From positions 16,899,570 to 16,963,569 of the forward strand of contig CALNVZ010000174.1 of the NCBI GenBank assembly GCA_940671915.1: a stretch of 64,000 bases of DNA, in the 5' to 3' direction. The translations under genes were made by a program, and so were the position numbers. Position 1 is the stretch's first letter. Each line of letters starts with the position of its first letter. Positions 50,962 to 64,000 of the stretch are shown one piece after another. The notes under the pieces were generated by a model that worked only from the letters and a program-made list of their open reading frames with translations, searched no databases and was not told where the DNA came from. The DNA is from Paracentrotus lividus. Taxonomy: Eukaryota; Echinodermata; Echinoidea; Camarodonta; Echinidae.

Positions 50962-51655
50962 CACTGTGTCCCAAAAAGAATTATACACTTTTGACTAGGC
51001 TACCAAATTAAAAATATATGATTCTTGGGGAAAAGGTTTAGATATATAAAGCTCATATCCTCAACTATCATTATGACACAAAAAATTCTGAAAATAACGC
51101 ATTCTTCAGAGAGCAATGCCCACTTTTATGAAGGACACAAAAACAAGCCTGTGCAGGAATTCGCTATTCATTTACCACCTGGGTACGGCATGCCAAGAAG
51201 GATTGAAAGAAAAAATGAAATGAATCAGCTAACAGAGTAAAAGATACATCAAAAGTCAGAAATAAACAATCAATATTATGCAAAATGCATTTTCATTAAA
51301 AAAAAAATCATCATTGATTTTTCCTCTGACTTCAGTTTATTTTTGTCTTTGTTGTCCAATTTATTCCATTATTACTTGAATCCTTCTTGGCATGCCATAC
51401 CCAGGGGATAAATGAATAGCAAATTCCTGCGCAGGCTGTTTTTTGTGTCCTTCATAAAAGTGGGCATTGCTCACTGAAAAATGTGTTATTTTCAGAATTT
51501 TTTGTGTCATAATGATAGTTAAGGATATTAGCTTTATATATTACATCTAAACTTTTTCCCCAAGAATCATATATTTTTACCTTTTCCCCAAGAATCATAT
51601 ATTTTTTTATTTGATAGCTATTTCAAAAGTGTATAGTTCTTTTTGGGACGCACTG
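50962..51655. mobile_element. 694-bp palindromic Tc1/mariner-type foldback element
   Basis: Ends CACTGTGTCCCAAAAAGAA and (inverse) CAGTGCGTCCCAAAAAGAA lie between TA dinucleotides. The arms match inversely almost to the centre near 51300 (for example AGCAATGCCCACTTTTATGA with its complement at 51454-51473, and GGCATGCCAAGAAGGATT with its complement). The short open frame in the left arm is simply arm sequence. No transposase. Confidence 0.85.
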
Positions 51656-54223
51656 TATAGGCAGATCTGAATGTATATTGAGTCCCTTTAAGAGCCAGCA
51701 TGGTTGACCTGAAGAAACCCCCTCCCCGCAGAGAGTCAGGCAAGCTATGTATGGTCATCTGAGGTCTGTAGGGGGCAGCACAGTAATGGTATGCCTGTGT
51801 GTGCCGCACAATAAACATATCTCGGTCAAGGCTTCTATCAACCAATCTGTGGTGAAACATGCCTGTTGGCAACACAAGCACAGTAACCTACTCAGTATAA
51901 CAATGTTCAATCACATGATGAATTCATACTGCTAGATCTTCATTTTGTCATGTGACATTTCGTTGATATGTATCAATCATACAATCTTTCAATCTCTCCA
52001 AAAGCCAGCAAACTAAATGATAGGAATGATAAGATATAATAGGCCATACCAAGTTTCAGCTTAATAATTTCTTATAAAATAATGTAACTTTACAATACAA
52101 GGTGAAATATCAAAGATCCCTATGACATATATGTTTACAATACACAAAACAACACATACTTTTTATTCTTTATCCATGAAAGATGCATTTTAAACTAAAG
52201 AATATAAAAATTTACCACTTCCCCTTCATTAATTAGGATGGCGCTACATAGGGGCAAATTTTTGAAATGCTACAAATGTAAATGGGCCTATGTAAAGCAT
52301 TCAAATTTCAGTGGGAACAATATGTAATATTTCTGCTAAAGTCTACTAGATAAAGTGTCCTCTTCAAATGTGGATTGAGAGCATATGCCCACCGTCTGCA
52401 AAAGAGATATGGCGGACTGAAATTCATATCCCTTCATTTATTAGTGGGAGTAAGTTATGTTGTGCGATGAAATGGTAGATTGGTTTGGTATAGACGTATT
52501 GTATCGACAGGGGAGGACTTGATGAGTGGGGGTATACAGATTATATCGTCTGCATTTTTACAATACCACTGTATACGCTGTCTGTGCACAGAATAAATCT
52601 TTATATTGGTCATAAACACAATGTTTACCGGCATGAACTAGTGCAACAATATGCAGAGCTTTGGTACTTATTTTTCCATACTGAGTCCATGTTTGTTGGA
52701 TGCATATCTAGATTTCACATAACTCTATTTTCCATTCAAACATCTGCTTCAACATCTAAGTAAGACATGTCCATTGTAGTATCACTATCAAAGCATTGTT
52801 CTCAATCTGATACAATATATTAAATTGATAAGAGATATACATACCAATCCAAATTAGTATTCACGACCTCTGTACTTTGTACATGTGGTCTGTATTTGAA
52901 TATGGCATCGTAATAGGCCTATAATGTACACTGTACATTTCCATAGACAAGTACAATGTAGCAATGGGTAAGTTTCTACCCTGTTTAATGTACAGATGGT
53001 CAAGTATCAATACAATAGTTAAGTACAACCGTTACTGAGCATCTTGGAAAAGGGGAAAAACACAATTAATTTTAGTTGTTTTTCATCCATCCAAATATCA
53101 TTGATATAAAAAAATTAGGAAATAATACCTCTGACGAGACTTTGTCGCAGAGGCATAAAGATGCTAATTAGAGCTCTATCCTAATGTAATAAAATGCACT
53201 ACTTAGCACATACTGTAGGCTTACAGCAGCCAATATTTTCACTTACATAGGCCTACTTGTATACAGTAATTAAGTTACTTTTTTTCTACTCTTTCCTTAT
53301 CACTCATTGATTTAAGGTTAACTACACGTAAAAAAATACGACACAGTTCTGACCCGTTTACAATTTGCTTATACTTGATGAATGAAGGCTAAATTCTGAT
53401 CATGAACTTGGTTTCAACTTTAATTTATGAATTTGTGGTGATAATTATATGACCTCAGTCAATGTTTTCCCCATCTACTTTCTCTGTTGATATTAGTCAG
53501 AATTCTTTCACAATTAATCATGAAAAACAATAATATCCTGATTTATCATTTAGACAAGTGAGTAAATTAATAATCGATTTCTGTGATGTGCAATGTTCAG
53601 GCCTACATGTACATGCTAAAAGATTTTTCTTTTTTAAACAAGCAAATCTAATTACAGGGAATAAAAACATAATAACAGTCAACAAAATGTCACATTAACA
53701 GCACATGCCTCTCCCAAGATAATAGAGACTTTGAAAATGACTTTTATATTTGATTTGACAGGGTCTGATATGTGAGACTAGCCTCAATGGCACACATACC
53801 ATAACTGTTATGATCATCATTAGAGGAGGTTAGCTACCCTGTTGTGGCCTATCATTTTCACCTCACATCATTGCAGATTCAGCCCTTGACCTTTCCTATA
53901 GGTATAACACTGACCAGGGCAAACATCATTTGGGCCACAGCCTGTCCTCGTTGAGATAGTCATGGAAAACTATTCATTGGCCGATTCTTTAATTCAATTC
54001 CAGACAAGGACTCAATATGTTACGCAACAATAATCATAAATCATATCGTACATGTAAGGGAATTATACAGACTGTGATTCCCCTCAAAAGTCACATTAAT
54101 TCAGTGTCAGAAAAAACAAACATAACAAAAAGTGTGCTTTAATACATACAAAGAATTTAGAAAAAGGAAAGTTTCAATAATGTTCTGACCCGCCCCCGCC
54201 TGTAATGGAATGCCTTGTTGTTA

Positions 54224-54230
<7 letters not shown>

Positions 54231-54262
<32 letters not shown>
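54231..54262. repeat. Poly-G homopolymer (32 nt)
   Basis: Uninterrupted G run after TTTTTTC. Its real length is uncertain for technical reasons. It could form G-quadruplex DNA. Confidence 0.9.
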
Positions 54263-54263
<1 letters not shown>

Positions 54264-54818
54264 GTTGATACACTGTATGTCACATCCATACAGACGCATG
54301 CACTGTAGCTACGACCCTAATTCAGGTAAATTGTTTGCCTCATTTCACACCTCTCGCACTTTATAGATCGGCATATTGACGGATTTAGAGCCGGTGAAGT
54401 CAAGGCCGCTGGTCTATATTAGCTTCTCCCTCTCCACTCCATGATTGATGAGATACTCATATTTCTGATATCAAACCTAAAATAAATTGCTTGACCAACT
54501 GTGATTGACAACACCTCACTACTAAAAAAATATTACTAAGAATCTAGAAGACACATTCCTCAAGAAGGAAATGATGGTTTACCAATTGACCCTGGTATAC
54601 TATTCATCCATTCCTCCACCAATCATATCATAATTCCATCAGCCTCTGAGGTCAAAGCAAGATACAAAATGCAATTCCTTGAATGAGTATCGAAATTGAC
54701 TTTGATTAATAAACAAAAAAAAATTGTGAACTCCATCAAGAGTGTCATGAAATGAAATCAACAGTGCTGATGAGAGTTGTATTAGAATTAATTAAATTTT
54801 CCTTATTGTCTGTTAAGA

Positions 54819-55250
54819 CAACGCTCAACACTAACAATTTTTTTTGGTTGCCCTGCCGGGCAACCAAATATCCATATTTTCAAAATTTGGGAGCCCGAAT
54901 CAATAATCTGGTTGCCCGAAAAAAAAAGAAGATAATAAAACAAAAGAAAAATGTTTCCCCTTTTTTTGGAGAGCATGCAGGAGGCAGTTGAGTTGGTGTG
55001 TGAGAGAGAGGGAAAAAAAATGTGTTAAGGACTGGGAGTTACTGATGAGCACTTTACTTCATTTCATTTTTTTTTTCCTATCCATAATTCATACACCAAT
55101 TATCATCAAATGTATGCTGTCAGTTAATTATGCTGCAATTAAAAGCATGAACATATTTTTCGAAATGAAAAATTGACATCCAAAAAAGATGAGTAAAAAA
55201 AAAATGAGAAAACTTTGGTAAATACTGAACTTTTTCTGTGGTCTAGTTTA

Positions 55251-55295
<45 letters not shown>

Positions 55296-55970
55296 CCACC
55301 ATTTCACCCAAAGTATGCTAAGATAATTGATTTCATCAGACAATCACTGCATCACTTTTAAAGAGGATAAAAGTAAGCCCCTTCCAAGTTTAGAACTTCC
55401 GAAATGCACCTGCTGCCCGAGGCTCTCTCTGCCAGATTATGCCCCAAGACTTCTGGGAGGCATGCAACACAGTTCATGCTACAAACACTGCAGGAAAAAC
55501 TTTAAAAAATCGATCTTTTTTTACCTTTTTTGAAAACTAAATTTCAGATGTTACTGGGGTGATAGGTTTCAAGATCATATTTTCTAATGCTCATTCTTTG
55601 AAAACTGGACACCCAAGACCAAATTTTAACCTTAAAAACCATGAGCAAAAACTTCAAAAAGTGTCACTCTACACCAATTAGCACACATGGGACTGGACAC
55701 AGTCAATCGGCGGTTAAAAAATATCAGGATCATTTCTGCTCTGATATTTTACTTGAAATTAGTTTTAATATCACATTTTGGTGTTTGAAATAGTCATCAA
55801 ATATTTTAATACCTACATACCTAGTGTTACATTCCAAATTTTACTATGCCTGCAAAAAATTCTGAGGGTCAATTCGGGCAACTACTTTTTGATAATTCCT
55901 CTGATTTGAGGGTCCTGGTAGGTGGAATAGGCGCCCCGGGCGCCCGGGCGCCCCTTAATGTTGAGCCCTG
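54819..55970. mobile_element. 1.15-kb DNA element with CAGGGCTCAACA-type ends
   Basis: Left end CAACGCTCAACACTAAC and right end (inverse) CAGGGCTCAACATTAAG match with few differences. TTAAGA directly flanks both sides (54813-54818, 55971-55976). Subterminal GGTTGCCC words occur at both ends in opposite orientation, and GGCGCCCGGGCGCC sits near the right end. A 39-nt poly-A (about 55252-55290) lies inside. A 6-bp duplication does not settle the superfamily (hAT 8 bp, piggyBac/Kolobok TTAA). No transposase. Confidence 0.65.
55252..55290. repeat. Poly-A homopolymer (about 39 nt)
   Basis: Uninterrupted A run inside the 1.15-kb element; it could be the tail of a nested retroposon, but no body was recognised. 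Confidence 0.9.
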
Positions 55971-57614
55971 TTAAGAGCAAGAAGAATGGTTATTTCTTGA
56001 AGTTGAAGCACTTCTAAAGCACTCAGCAGATGACTAAATTGCCATTTTGCAAACACTCTTTTTTATTATCTTTTGAATAACAACAAAATTATAAAAAAAA
56101 CATAATGGCACATTATGCAATACCAAGACTTAAATGTACAGTACATACATTGTAGGTCAATGGCTTTGTATATAGAGTTCGTCTTACTTGCAAATGCAGA
56201 TTTTGTGACTGTGCTTTTTAATAGTGAAAAAAAGTGTTGCAAAATTCAGGCACATATTCATGCCTGATTCTGCAATTCAAAACTTAAAACTTTAAAAGGG
56301 TATGTAAATCCCAGCAATTCTCCACAAGCATGGCCATGAATACCTTAATTCATTTCTATGTGGAAAAGATTCTTGCACACGCTATGTAGCTGTCAGTGTT
56401 CACATACATGTAGCCAGCTCAATTGTCTTCGATTCATTGAACTTTCATCAGCCACGCTTCAATTCTTTGACCCCCAATTAGACAATATACCAATCAATAA
56501 AATCCAGTGCACTTTTTCAACACTGTGACTGACACCATGTCAGGTGAATCATGTGATAGTGTATTGACCCCGTTTTCCAGCTGGATATAGCCTGCCTGGT
56601 ATACATACATGTAGCATGCTAGCTCATGTGATACCCTGCAGGGCGCCCTGCCTTGTGGTCATTCAAGCATGAATTAGTAAACAGAACAAAAAAGACATGC
56701 ACTTGAGTGGGTGTTTTCTACTACACATGAGTGCAAATTAGCAGCAAAAATCAATCAGGCTGAAATGCATGTTACTGTATTTTCAGCAAACATTCTTAGC
56801 ATATCTTTTATTCAATGTAAAAAAATCAATAATGAACACATTCTAAATCCATCAACTTTTCTGGATATACATGTATATGTATGCTCTCATAACAGGTATG
56901 TGACCCTGAAAGTTTTCACTGGTGACAATATTCTAAGAATACAGACGAATAGACCAGTTTACTAACATATTCAAATTGTATGCTTTTTATACAAAAGTTG
57001 TTCTTGACAACCTGAAAGCTTGCCTGAGGCTTGCATGATATAGCAACAACTAAAGTATGCAAACTGGATTCCATGTATTGTAGTTCATTCTTTTATTACA
57101 GTTTTTTGTAATACCTTATTACTATGTCGCCAGGAAAGAAACATGGATAAATTATGTATTGTTGGGATAGAAACCCCCAGCCTCAGGAAGCTTCTGTTGC
57201 CTCTGAAGCAATCATCAGGGATCTTATGGTAGGTCTGCAGTGTAGTGTAAATTTAGGCTGTAACTCAACTTAGGCTAATGGTTGACTTGTAACATCTAAC
57301 TTTGGGAATACTGATGTATTGAAGCAAGTGGCTATTTATATAATTTAATGTAACCTTGATTTGTAAGCACTACAACTTACACAAAAAAATACATTAAAAA
57401 TATAGGGAGGAAAATGTTCCTTGCGGTTTGATTGTACCAAGTTGAAATCAATGCTTAGGCGTCAAATAACCACACGTTTCACAATCAGGAATAAAATCCT
57501 CTATCCAATGTGTGAGAACCATTCACAAGCCAACAGTCTCATAAAAGCCACGCTCGGAGTAACAACCACAATAGAACTCTAAAAGTTGAGAAATAAAGCA
57601 AAATAGAGGCTTTG

Positions 57615-57812
57615 ATACAATGGGGGGGGGGAGGTGAAATCTTGGAGGGATAAAAAATGTGTTTTGTTAGAGTGTAGCTTTACAAATGTACAGTCACACA
57701 ATCAATGTAACATGATGAAAAATGAGGGAGAGAGGGGAAATTCTGAAGGAAGAGCTCCGTGTTTTTGTTAACGTGTAGCCTTACATTCACAGGATCAATG
57801 TAAAGTGAGTCA
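57615..57812. repeat. Two-copy tandem duplication of ~105 bp
   Basis: GGAGGTGAAATCTTGGAGGG ... TTTTGTTAGAGTGTAGCTTTACA ... ATCAATGTAACATG recurs in a diverged form as GAGGGGAAATTCTGAAGGA ... TTGTTAACGTGTAGCCTTACA ... ATCAATGTAAAGTG. A local duplication with no coding role. Confidence 0.55.
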
Positions 57813-60695
57813 ATTTTTTTTCTGCAGGGCATGAGGCACTTTAGTGAGGAGAAAAGCTTTGGTGGTGAGTCACCAGTGACACAGATCTGTAGTCAGTGGC
57901 TTCTCATGGTTTGTAACATAAGTTAAAGTATTTTAAACACTACACTATAGCTCCAAGCATGTATTGTACCATCCATTAAACGCTCCAAGCATGGCTTTAA
58001 ATAGCAGATGATGTTTCTTTGATATATTGCTACATGTAGGCCTTTTTGTATCACAATTTGACAATACACATATCATCTGTTATCAGGATTTTCATAGATT
58101 ATGTATGGTATTGCTACATTTATTGTAAATTTATTGTAATTTTAAAGATACAGGATAGAATTAATGTCTTTCCACAGGGCATGGAGATGCAAAAAATAAC
58201 AACATAATCTTAAGTTAACTGCCCTGTACGTAGTATTTAAAATTAACTCCAAAGGAATGACATTTATCTGTCATTTTCCCTGGAGTACTGAAAACCACTG
58301 CAATTTAGATTCTGAGCTGAGCAAATAGATTTAGAAAAGCTGTATTGACCAAGATGCGGAGTGACCAGTTGCCCGCATTACCTGGCCATGAGGAATAACT
58401 TACAGTCCAGAGGAAATCACTTTATAATGGACATATCAAGTGAGCTAAACAAAGAATGAATGCAATATTATGTAATGCAGCATGCAATCTGTATCATTGA
58501 CTTTGCCATGCACAAAAGCGTAGATTGCGCTTAATATGCATGCATAATAAACGCATTATTAACGTTCTAATCAATTGCCATTACGCTATCAAAAATGATG
58601 TCGGTACTTTCATCTCATATTTCATTTAATCTCCCCAATACCCGGCTAAAAATTAAACTCATTCCATGCTCAATCCCAAATTCTGTCGCGTTTTCTTTTC
58701 CAATCACAAAATTTGGCACAGATTGGGAGCAGTTTAGCTTGGATGATGAGTCATAGGCATGCATGTTAATAATGCATGTTTGGCCTGTACACACCACAAG
58801 AGCACGTCTTGTTTCGACACTCAACAGGGCTATGAGGGAATCTCCCTGCATGCAATCAAACCCCATTGCCTATGTGTCTTGAGGACCTCACACCACCCAT
58901 GAATGATTCCTAAACTGACCAGCAGCCATGAACCTCATGAATACAAAATTATAAACCAACTCATCATCACATTCCAAATTCTGAGATGGGAAGGTAAATG
59001 AAAGTGCTTGTCTTCATCCCTTTTCCCCTTCCCTATTTACCCGAAAATAGAGTATTTTAGATCCCGTTAACAAATATATAGGCTACCAATATATTTCCTA
59101 TCCAAAACTTATAGAAAGATAATCAGGAAATTCCCATTTTTCAGAATTTATTTTTAAAAATTTGTTATCATAGCATAAGTATATCAAGCACAAAAGTTGT
59201 CATCTATCCATTCTACATTTTTTTTTTATGTATGATATCTTAAGGGCAAAAACCAAAAACTATAAATCATTCTGGACAACAGAATCAATAGAGTTTACAG
59301 GGTAAAAGAAAGTTGATTTTCATCTGAGGCAACTGCACTTTTATACTGTGTTGGAAAAATGTACATTGTTGCTGTACCGTTAATGCAAGCAAAACACTTT
59401 CACATCTCTAAGGTCAATCTATAATTACAGGCTGAAAAATATTACTTTGAAGTTGGACAAAAACATCACAGTTTGAGCTAAAACAGAAACACCCTAAAGT
59501 TGCCCCCTGTCACTTGTTACTTCATAAAAGCTTCATCAGATTCCAAGAGAGGAATGTTGTAGATTACTGGAGGAAAAATACCAAAATAGAATTCAATCCG
59601 TAGCAATGTGAGAAAGAAAAAAAATAATGGAATTGCCCTGGCTACAGAGAATTTAAACTCCAAAGATTAGGTTTCATATACAATTTGGCCTCAGCAAGTG
59701 GATTCATATTTGGCCCTGTCAAATATTAGTCTGCAAATACACACTTGATTCTATCAATCAAGATTTTTCATCATGATATATTAAATGCCATTAATACCTA
59801 CTACAAACCGAATGTACATGTACCTGCAGTTGTGAGCATTAATTGTCTCAGGTAATAAGTGCTCATTTTACCTAAAGCATTGCTGACACAAAAGGTGCAA
59901 ATCATGGGCGCCCACCAAAATTGCAAAATTGAAACATGGGCCACATGCACAAATTTCTGTGAAGTGTGATGCTGACCTGTTTGCAAAAAGTCAATATGGA
60001 GCCCTACTACAATGTACATGCATGTCTTATAAATACATTGTACATATACATGTATGGGTATTTCAGAATCATGTCTTTGATAATTCTACTATTCATACTA
60101 TTGAAACACACTTGAATAATGAGACTAGCACAGTGTGTATATCTGCAGGCTCTCGCTTCTGCTTGACCTTAAATTCACAGGTTAGGTCAGGACATGGCAT
60201 GCTATCAGACTGATCTTACCAGGGCTATATCTCTACTGCATCTCACAAGAAAAATTATTATCCATAATAAAAAGCAACCACAAATATACAACCTGTACCT
60301 TGCACTGGTGAAGTCATAAATCTGAGTTATTGGTACCAGAGGGTTTTATAGGTCCTACCCCTAGAGATGGAAATTACACATTATGATTTGCATGATTGTT
60401 GCAGTAGGGTTCCTCACAATTTGATTTTCATATAGGCATTTTTTCCATTTACTGAGCACTTCCAAAGTTCTCTTGGACTATGGAATTTATCAAAGCACTG
60501 AAGACCTAACATTTAAGCATACATGTATGGCAGCTCCATGAAAGTATTTCCCTATGGAATCATGAGGTGTGTATTGTCTACATGTAGTCACTCTATACTT
60601 CAAATTGTCCACTATGCCTCATGAACCTGTAAAGTAGGATTAGCCGCCCGAATGACTTTACCTGAAGTGTAGTACATAATTATACAACATGTACA

Positions 60696-63292
60696 GGGCG
60701 ATTCCACACTAGAACTTGAAAAAATGCCAAAATTAAAATATTCTTTCAACTAATCATAAGTAGTGTAATATTTTACTCTGATACCTAAACTTCATGGAAA
60801 TTACAATTTTTTTTTCCAAAGTGAAGTCGGAAATGGATTTTTTTGGGGAAAACGGTGGAATTTTCAATTTTCATAAATCTTACTGATTAACAGGTCGAAA
60901 ACAAAAACTGCTTCCAACCACTATAGAAAGAGCCCAAGAATATTAAAAAGTAGTACAAGTCAGTGGATTAATGTATCATGGATGGCTCCAAATAATTTTT
61001 AAAACATTGTTATGATGCTTAATGGGGTGAGTAATGATTATTCCGAACCTGTTTTTGGCAATGTCCCGTACGACACATGGAAATGCAAAAGTTTTGACCA
61101 CACTTTTGATTTTGATGTTGCAATCTTGCTATTTCAGTTTCTCTATCTTTGACCCATGGGTAATCAATTGATCCTATTAAGGATATAAAATCCGCCCTTC
61201 ATTTGTCAATAAATGGCATTTTAAAGTTGTCCCGTACGACACACAATGTGTCGTACGGGACATGTCCCGTACGCCACACCATATATATTGCATTTCATTG
61301 GGTATGTTTTGATTACTACAAAGTCCACAAACTCTATAAGTAGGTCTATTTGAATTGAAACAAATTGAAGTGACATTAATTGAAATTGAATAGGCCTTTG
61401 TTTATCTCTAGTGAACATGAAATATGTGATTCCCACCATTTTAACTGACTTCAAATACATGTATTCCATTGTGAAGGCTTTCAGCGGTACCGGTGATTTT
61501 CACTGGTCAAAGCTTTTAGACACAGGGTGCTAATTGATGTTTACCTTTTTTTTTCATACCACCCCTTTTCTGTTAATGGTATAATTATGGAAAAGTCCAC
61601 CCTTATTTCAAGTTGGTTGATGAAATACAGTAAAGTTTGACAGAGTTAGAACTTTCTTCTCACAAGAAAAAAAAAAAAAAAAATTCTGAATGGCAGGAAC
61701 TTTAGTACTTTCCTTTTACCATTTATTAATTATGATAGACAATATAATTCTCACATGTGTCTTAAGAGATATTGGACTGTATATGAAGTGATCTGGATTC
61801 TTGCCAAACTTTTTTATTTTTAATTTAATATAATTTATATTATTCATTTATTTTCAATTATCTATATCAGCCTGTGGGGGGGGGGGGTTATAGGCAAATT
61901 GTTACACTTCTATTTGCTCATTTCTGAAGAAATGAAAATAAATAACCTACCAAAACCATATATTAGTACAGAGGTATATATCAAGGAATCCTATGGATGA
62001 CAAAAAAATCACCAAAATGCCTAATTAGCATAATTTATGCAAATTAGCCCTTTTTGCAAAAAAAAAAAAAACATCTGAAGAATCGATTGTCTGTTACTCG
62101 TTACACTTTGCATACTTATGGTGAAATATGTCTCTGGGAATGCATGGATTAGAACTTTAAATTAAGTTTAGTTTTGTGGTAATAATGTCATGAATATATA
62201 ATTATCTAAAAACAATAAAATACAAAAGAAAAAAATTTCATAAAAAAAAATAGAATTTGTTCGAAATTCAAATCCATACATTCCCCAGACATATGTTTGG
62301 AGAACATCTGTGCAAAAAAAAAAAATGGAGTAATTTGTGTGTAAGTATTCAGTAGATTTTGTTTTGGACAAAAAGGGCTAATTTGCATAAATTGCAGAAA
62401 ACAAGTGACAAGTAATGATAATACCAATAACTATAATTTATGGTATCATCATCATTGTCACTTGCCATTCCCACTTTTCAAGTTTAGGTATGCATCTTCT
62501 TCACTTCATTTCCCCTTCCTTTTTATTCCTTTTCATATTTTGCGCCCTTAAAGTTCCCCCGGGGGCACCTGCCCCCCCCCCAGATACTCCACTGATTGCC
62601 CTGCATGCCTTGTTGCGGATACAAAAGAGAAATTGGGGTAATGCTTCGTTTTTGATTGACATAAAGCACTGTTATACAGGCTGGCCCGTATGACACATCA
62701 ATGGTGTCCCGTACGACACACAACATTATTCATGATATATTGACAGAACTATTCAAGAATAGATGCTTTCTAACATGATAACTGCCCTTTAGTTTCATAG
62801 GATTATCATTATTATCAGACAAATTAATTGATTTAAGAAGATAATCGAGACAAAAATTAAGAAAGTATAGCCCTCATTCAAGATGTCCCGTACGACACAT
62901 TTTGCATGTCCCGTACGCACAATGTTTCTTGAAACTATAATTTGCTTTATTTATCTGTAATACTTATTTTGCAAAAATTTTATATTTCTGTTCTTTGGTA
63001 ACTGAAGATCAAAATTTAGTTCAGTTTTATTTAAATTTCCTGTGAACCTCACAGACTTTTGAACACAAACTTAAGGCTTCCAAAAAGTCACCTTTTCTGC
63101 GTCCCGTACGACACATTACTATTTCAATCTCTAGTTTACAGGATTTGTATTCATCAAATCAAGTCTTTTCTTTTACCATTCTGGTAGTACTTGACAATGA
63201 CCAATCAGTTACTGGAATATTTTTTGTTTTTTATTGTCGAAAAGCTGTCAAATGTTCTCTAAATGTCCCGTACGACACGTATGGAATCGCCC
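60696..63292. mobile_element. 2.6-kb DNA element with dispersed TGTCCCGTACGACACA motifs
   Basis: Ends GGGCGATTCCACAC and (inverse) GGGCGATTCCATAC are flanked by TACA on both sides (60692-60695, 63293-63296), so the element appears intact. Ten copies of a 16-bp word close to TGTCCCGTACGACACA are scattered inside: 61062, 61228, 61247 (inverted), 61263, 62682, 62705, 62884, 62907, 63100 and 63264, the last abutting the right end. A separate inverted pair (ATTTATGCAAATTAGCCC near 62035 and its complement near 62378) sits in the middle. No transposase frame was found, so it is probably non-autonomous. Confidence 0.75.
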
Positions 63293-64000
63293 TACAGTAT
63301 TGTGTATAGGCCTTCCTATGAGAATTGCAAACTGACTAAAAACCTTACAATAATCTCAGCTTTTGTGATCCACAGTAACTTTCTATCACAGATGTTCCTG
63401 ATTTGTTTCATTTGGGGGTCCAGGCATCAAGCCCATCTGTATGCTACGAGGTACCTTTATCATATCGTAGCTTCAAGCCCAAAAATAATAAAATACCAAC
63501 TATGCATGAAGCATATTCTGGAATTACAACCAAATACAGTCATGCATATTTGGTGTTTGGTTGAAGATCATGGGTGAAAGCATAGTATCAATCCCTGTTT
63601 ACAAGGTCTCCATGAAGCATGAAGAGAAGTCATGTATCAACAAGGATTATCACTACTGATTCAGGAAGCGCATTACATGGGTTTATCTGATCTTGACAGG
63701 GTTTGGTGTTAGTATCGCCTCCATCTTTATCTGGATGTTTCACAGGGTAGAGACAGGAAATCCACCAGAAGTGTGTCATCAACTTTCTTGCTTTGCTCAA
63801 TATCAATATATTGATACCCTAGATGCTTGTTTTTAATTGGCTTCATCTTACAGTGTACATATAATTTTTTTTTTAATAAATCAAAAATACACCCAGGATA
63901 AAGGCAACACCTTATAAAAACTGAACTTCATATATTTTGAGTATTTCATGGTCCATGTTCACTGTTCAATGTAATGAAAAAACTAAGGCCTAAGCATTGT

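Larger units (their letters stand above)
49491..64000 (-). other. 5' intron of the kindlin gene, to the right window edge
   Basis: No exon for the start of F0 (ATG through the HIGGVML-type motif) could be seen on the minus strand, so the start codon exon probably lies beyond 64000. The mobile elements in it are listed separately. 51660-54180, 55980-57600, 57820-60690 and 63300-64000 hold no feature I can name. Confidence 0.6.

Noticed and set aside
51025..51240. 71-codon frame inside the 694-bp palindrome
   Set aside because: It lies entirely in one arm of a palindromic MITE; its complement in the other arm is not open in the same way and there is no transposase motif.
58615..58866. Minus-strand frame examined as a possible first kindlin exon
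   Set aside because: It lacks the WEL and HIGGVML-type motifs expected at the start of F0 and has no matching phase-1 donor.

Overview
The window is animal nuclear DNA: AT-rich, almost without long reading frames, with split coding exons bounded by consensus GT/AG splice sites, many short palindromic DNA transposons, microsatellites and one assembly gap (165 N, 19741-19905). Frequent TACATGTA and GTAGGCCTAC words, the protein divergence and the repeat types suggest an echinoderm, most likely a sea urchin. The species is inferred, not proven.

Only one gene is clearly recognisable. It is a kindlin (fermitin, FERMT family) on the minus strand, broken into exons that join in frame: 48744-48511, 47861-47474, 6762-6525 and 2501-2370. 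They encode, in order, the F0 domain, the F0/F1 junction with the long basic and Ser/Gly-rich F1 loop, the end of F1 with the start of F2, and the F2 segment leading towards the PH domain. A fifth, candidate exon of 45 nt (49490-49446) sits upstream and would add 15 residues in frame. The 5' exon(s) with the start codon and the 3' exons (PH, rest of F2, F3) are not visible here and probably lie beyond the two window edges. The intron between 47474 and 6762 is about 40.7 kb and makes up most of the window.

The non-coding DNA is a mosaic. From low to high coordinates: quiet AT-rich intron (2.5-10.5 kb); CpG-rich patches near 10.56-10.98, 12.83-13.5 and 16.74-17.64 kb that could be promoters or enhancers; a foldback complex from 18.8 to 32.6 kb, with outer short tandem units in opposite orientation, a 12.5 kb segment bounded by tandemly doubled terminal inverted repeats, and inside it a ~155-bp tandem array carrying direct AGGTCA repeats, a ~350-bp repeat family in both orientations, and a TATA box followed by a good splice donor; another CpG-rich patch near 33.2-33.9 kb; a tRNA-derived SINE fragment (36.9 kb); palindromic MITE-like elements at 38.9, 43.5, 50.2 and 51.0 kb; a tRNA-like sequence at 45.7 kb; a 1.15-kb DNA element at 54.8 kb; and a 2.6-kb element (60.7-63.3 kb) carrying ten dispersed copies of a 16-bp near-palindromic word, TGTCCCGTACGACACA.

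There is no operon logic. The visible exons form one adhesion-adaptor gene and the rest is its introns, colonised by mobile DNA. The best leads are the candidate 45-nt kindlin cassette exon, a kindlin-specific F1/F2 insertion, the 2.6-kb element with its repeated binding-site-like motif, and the foldback complex.
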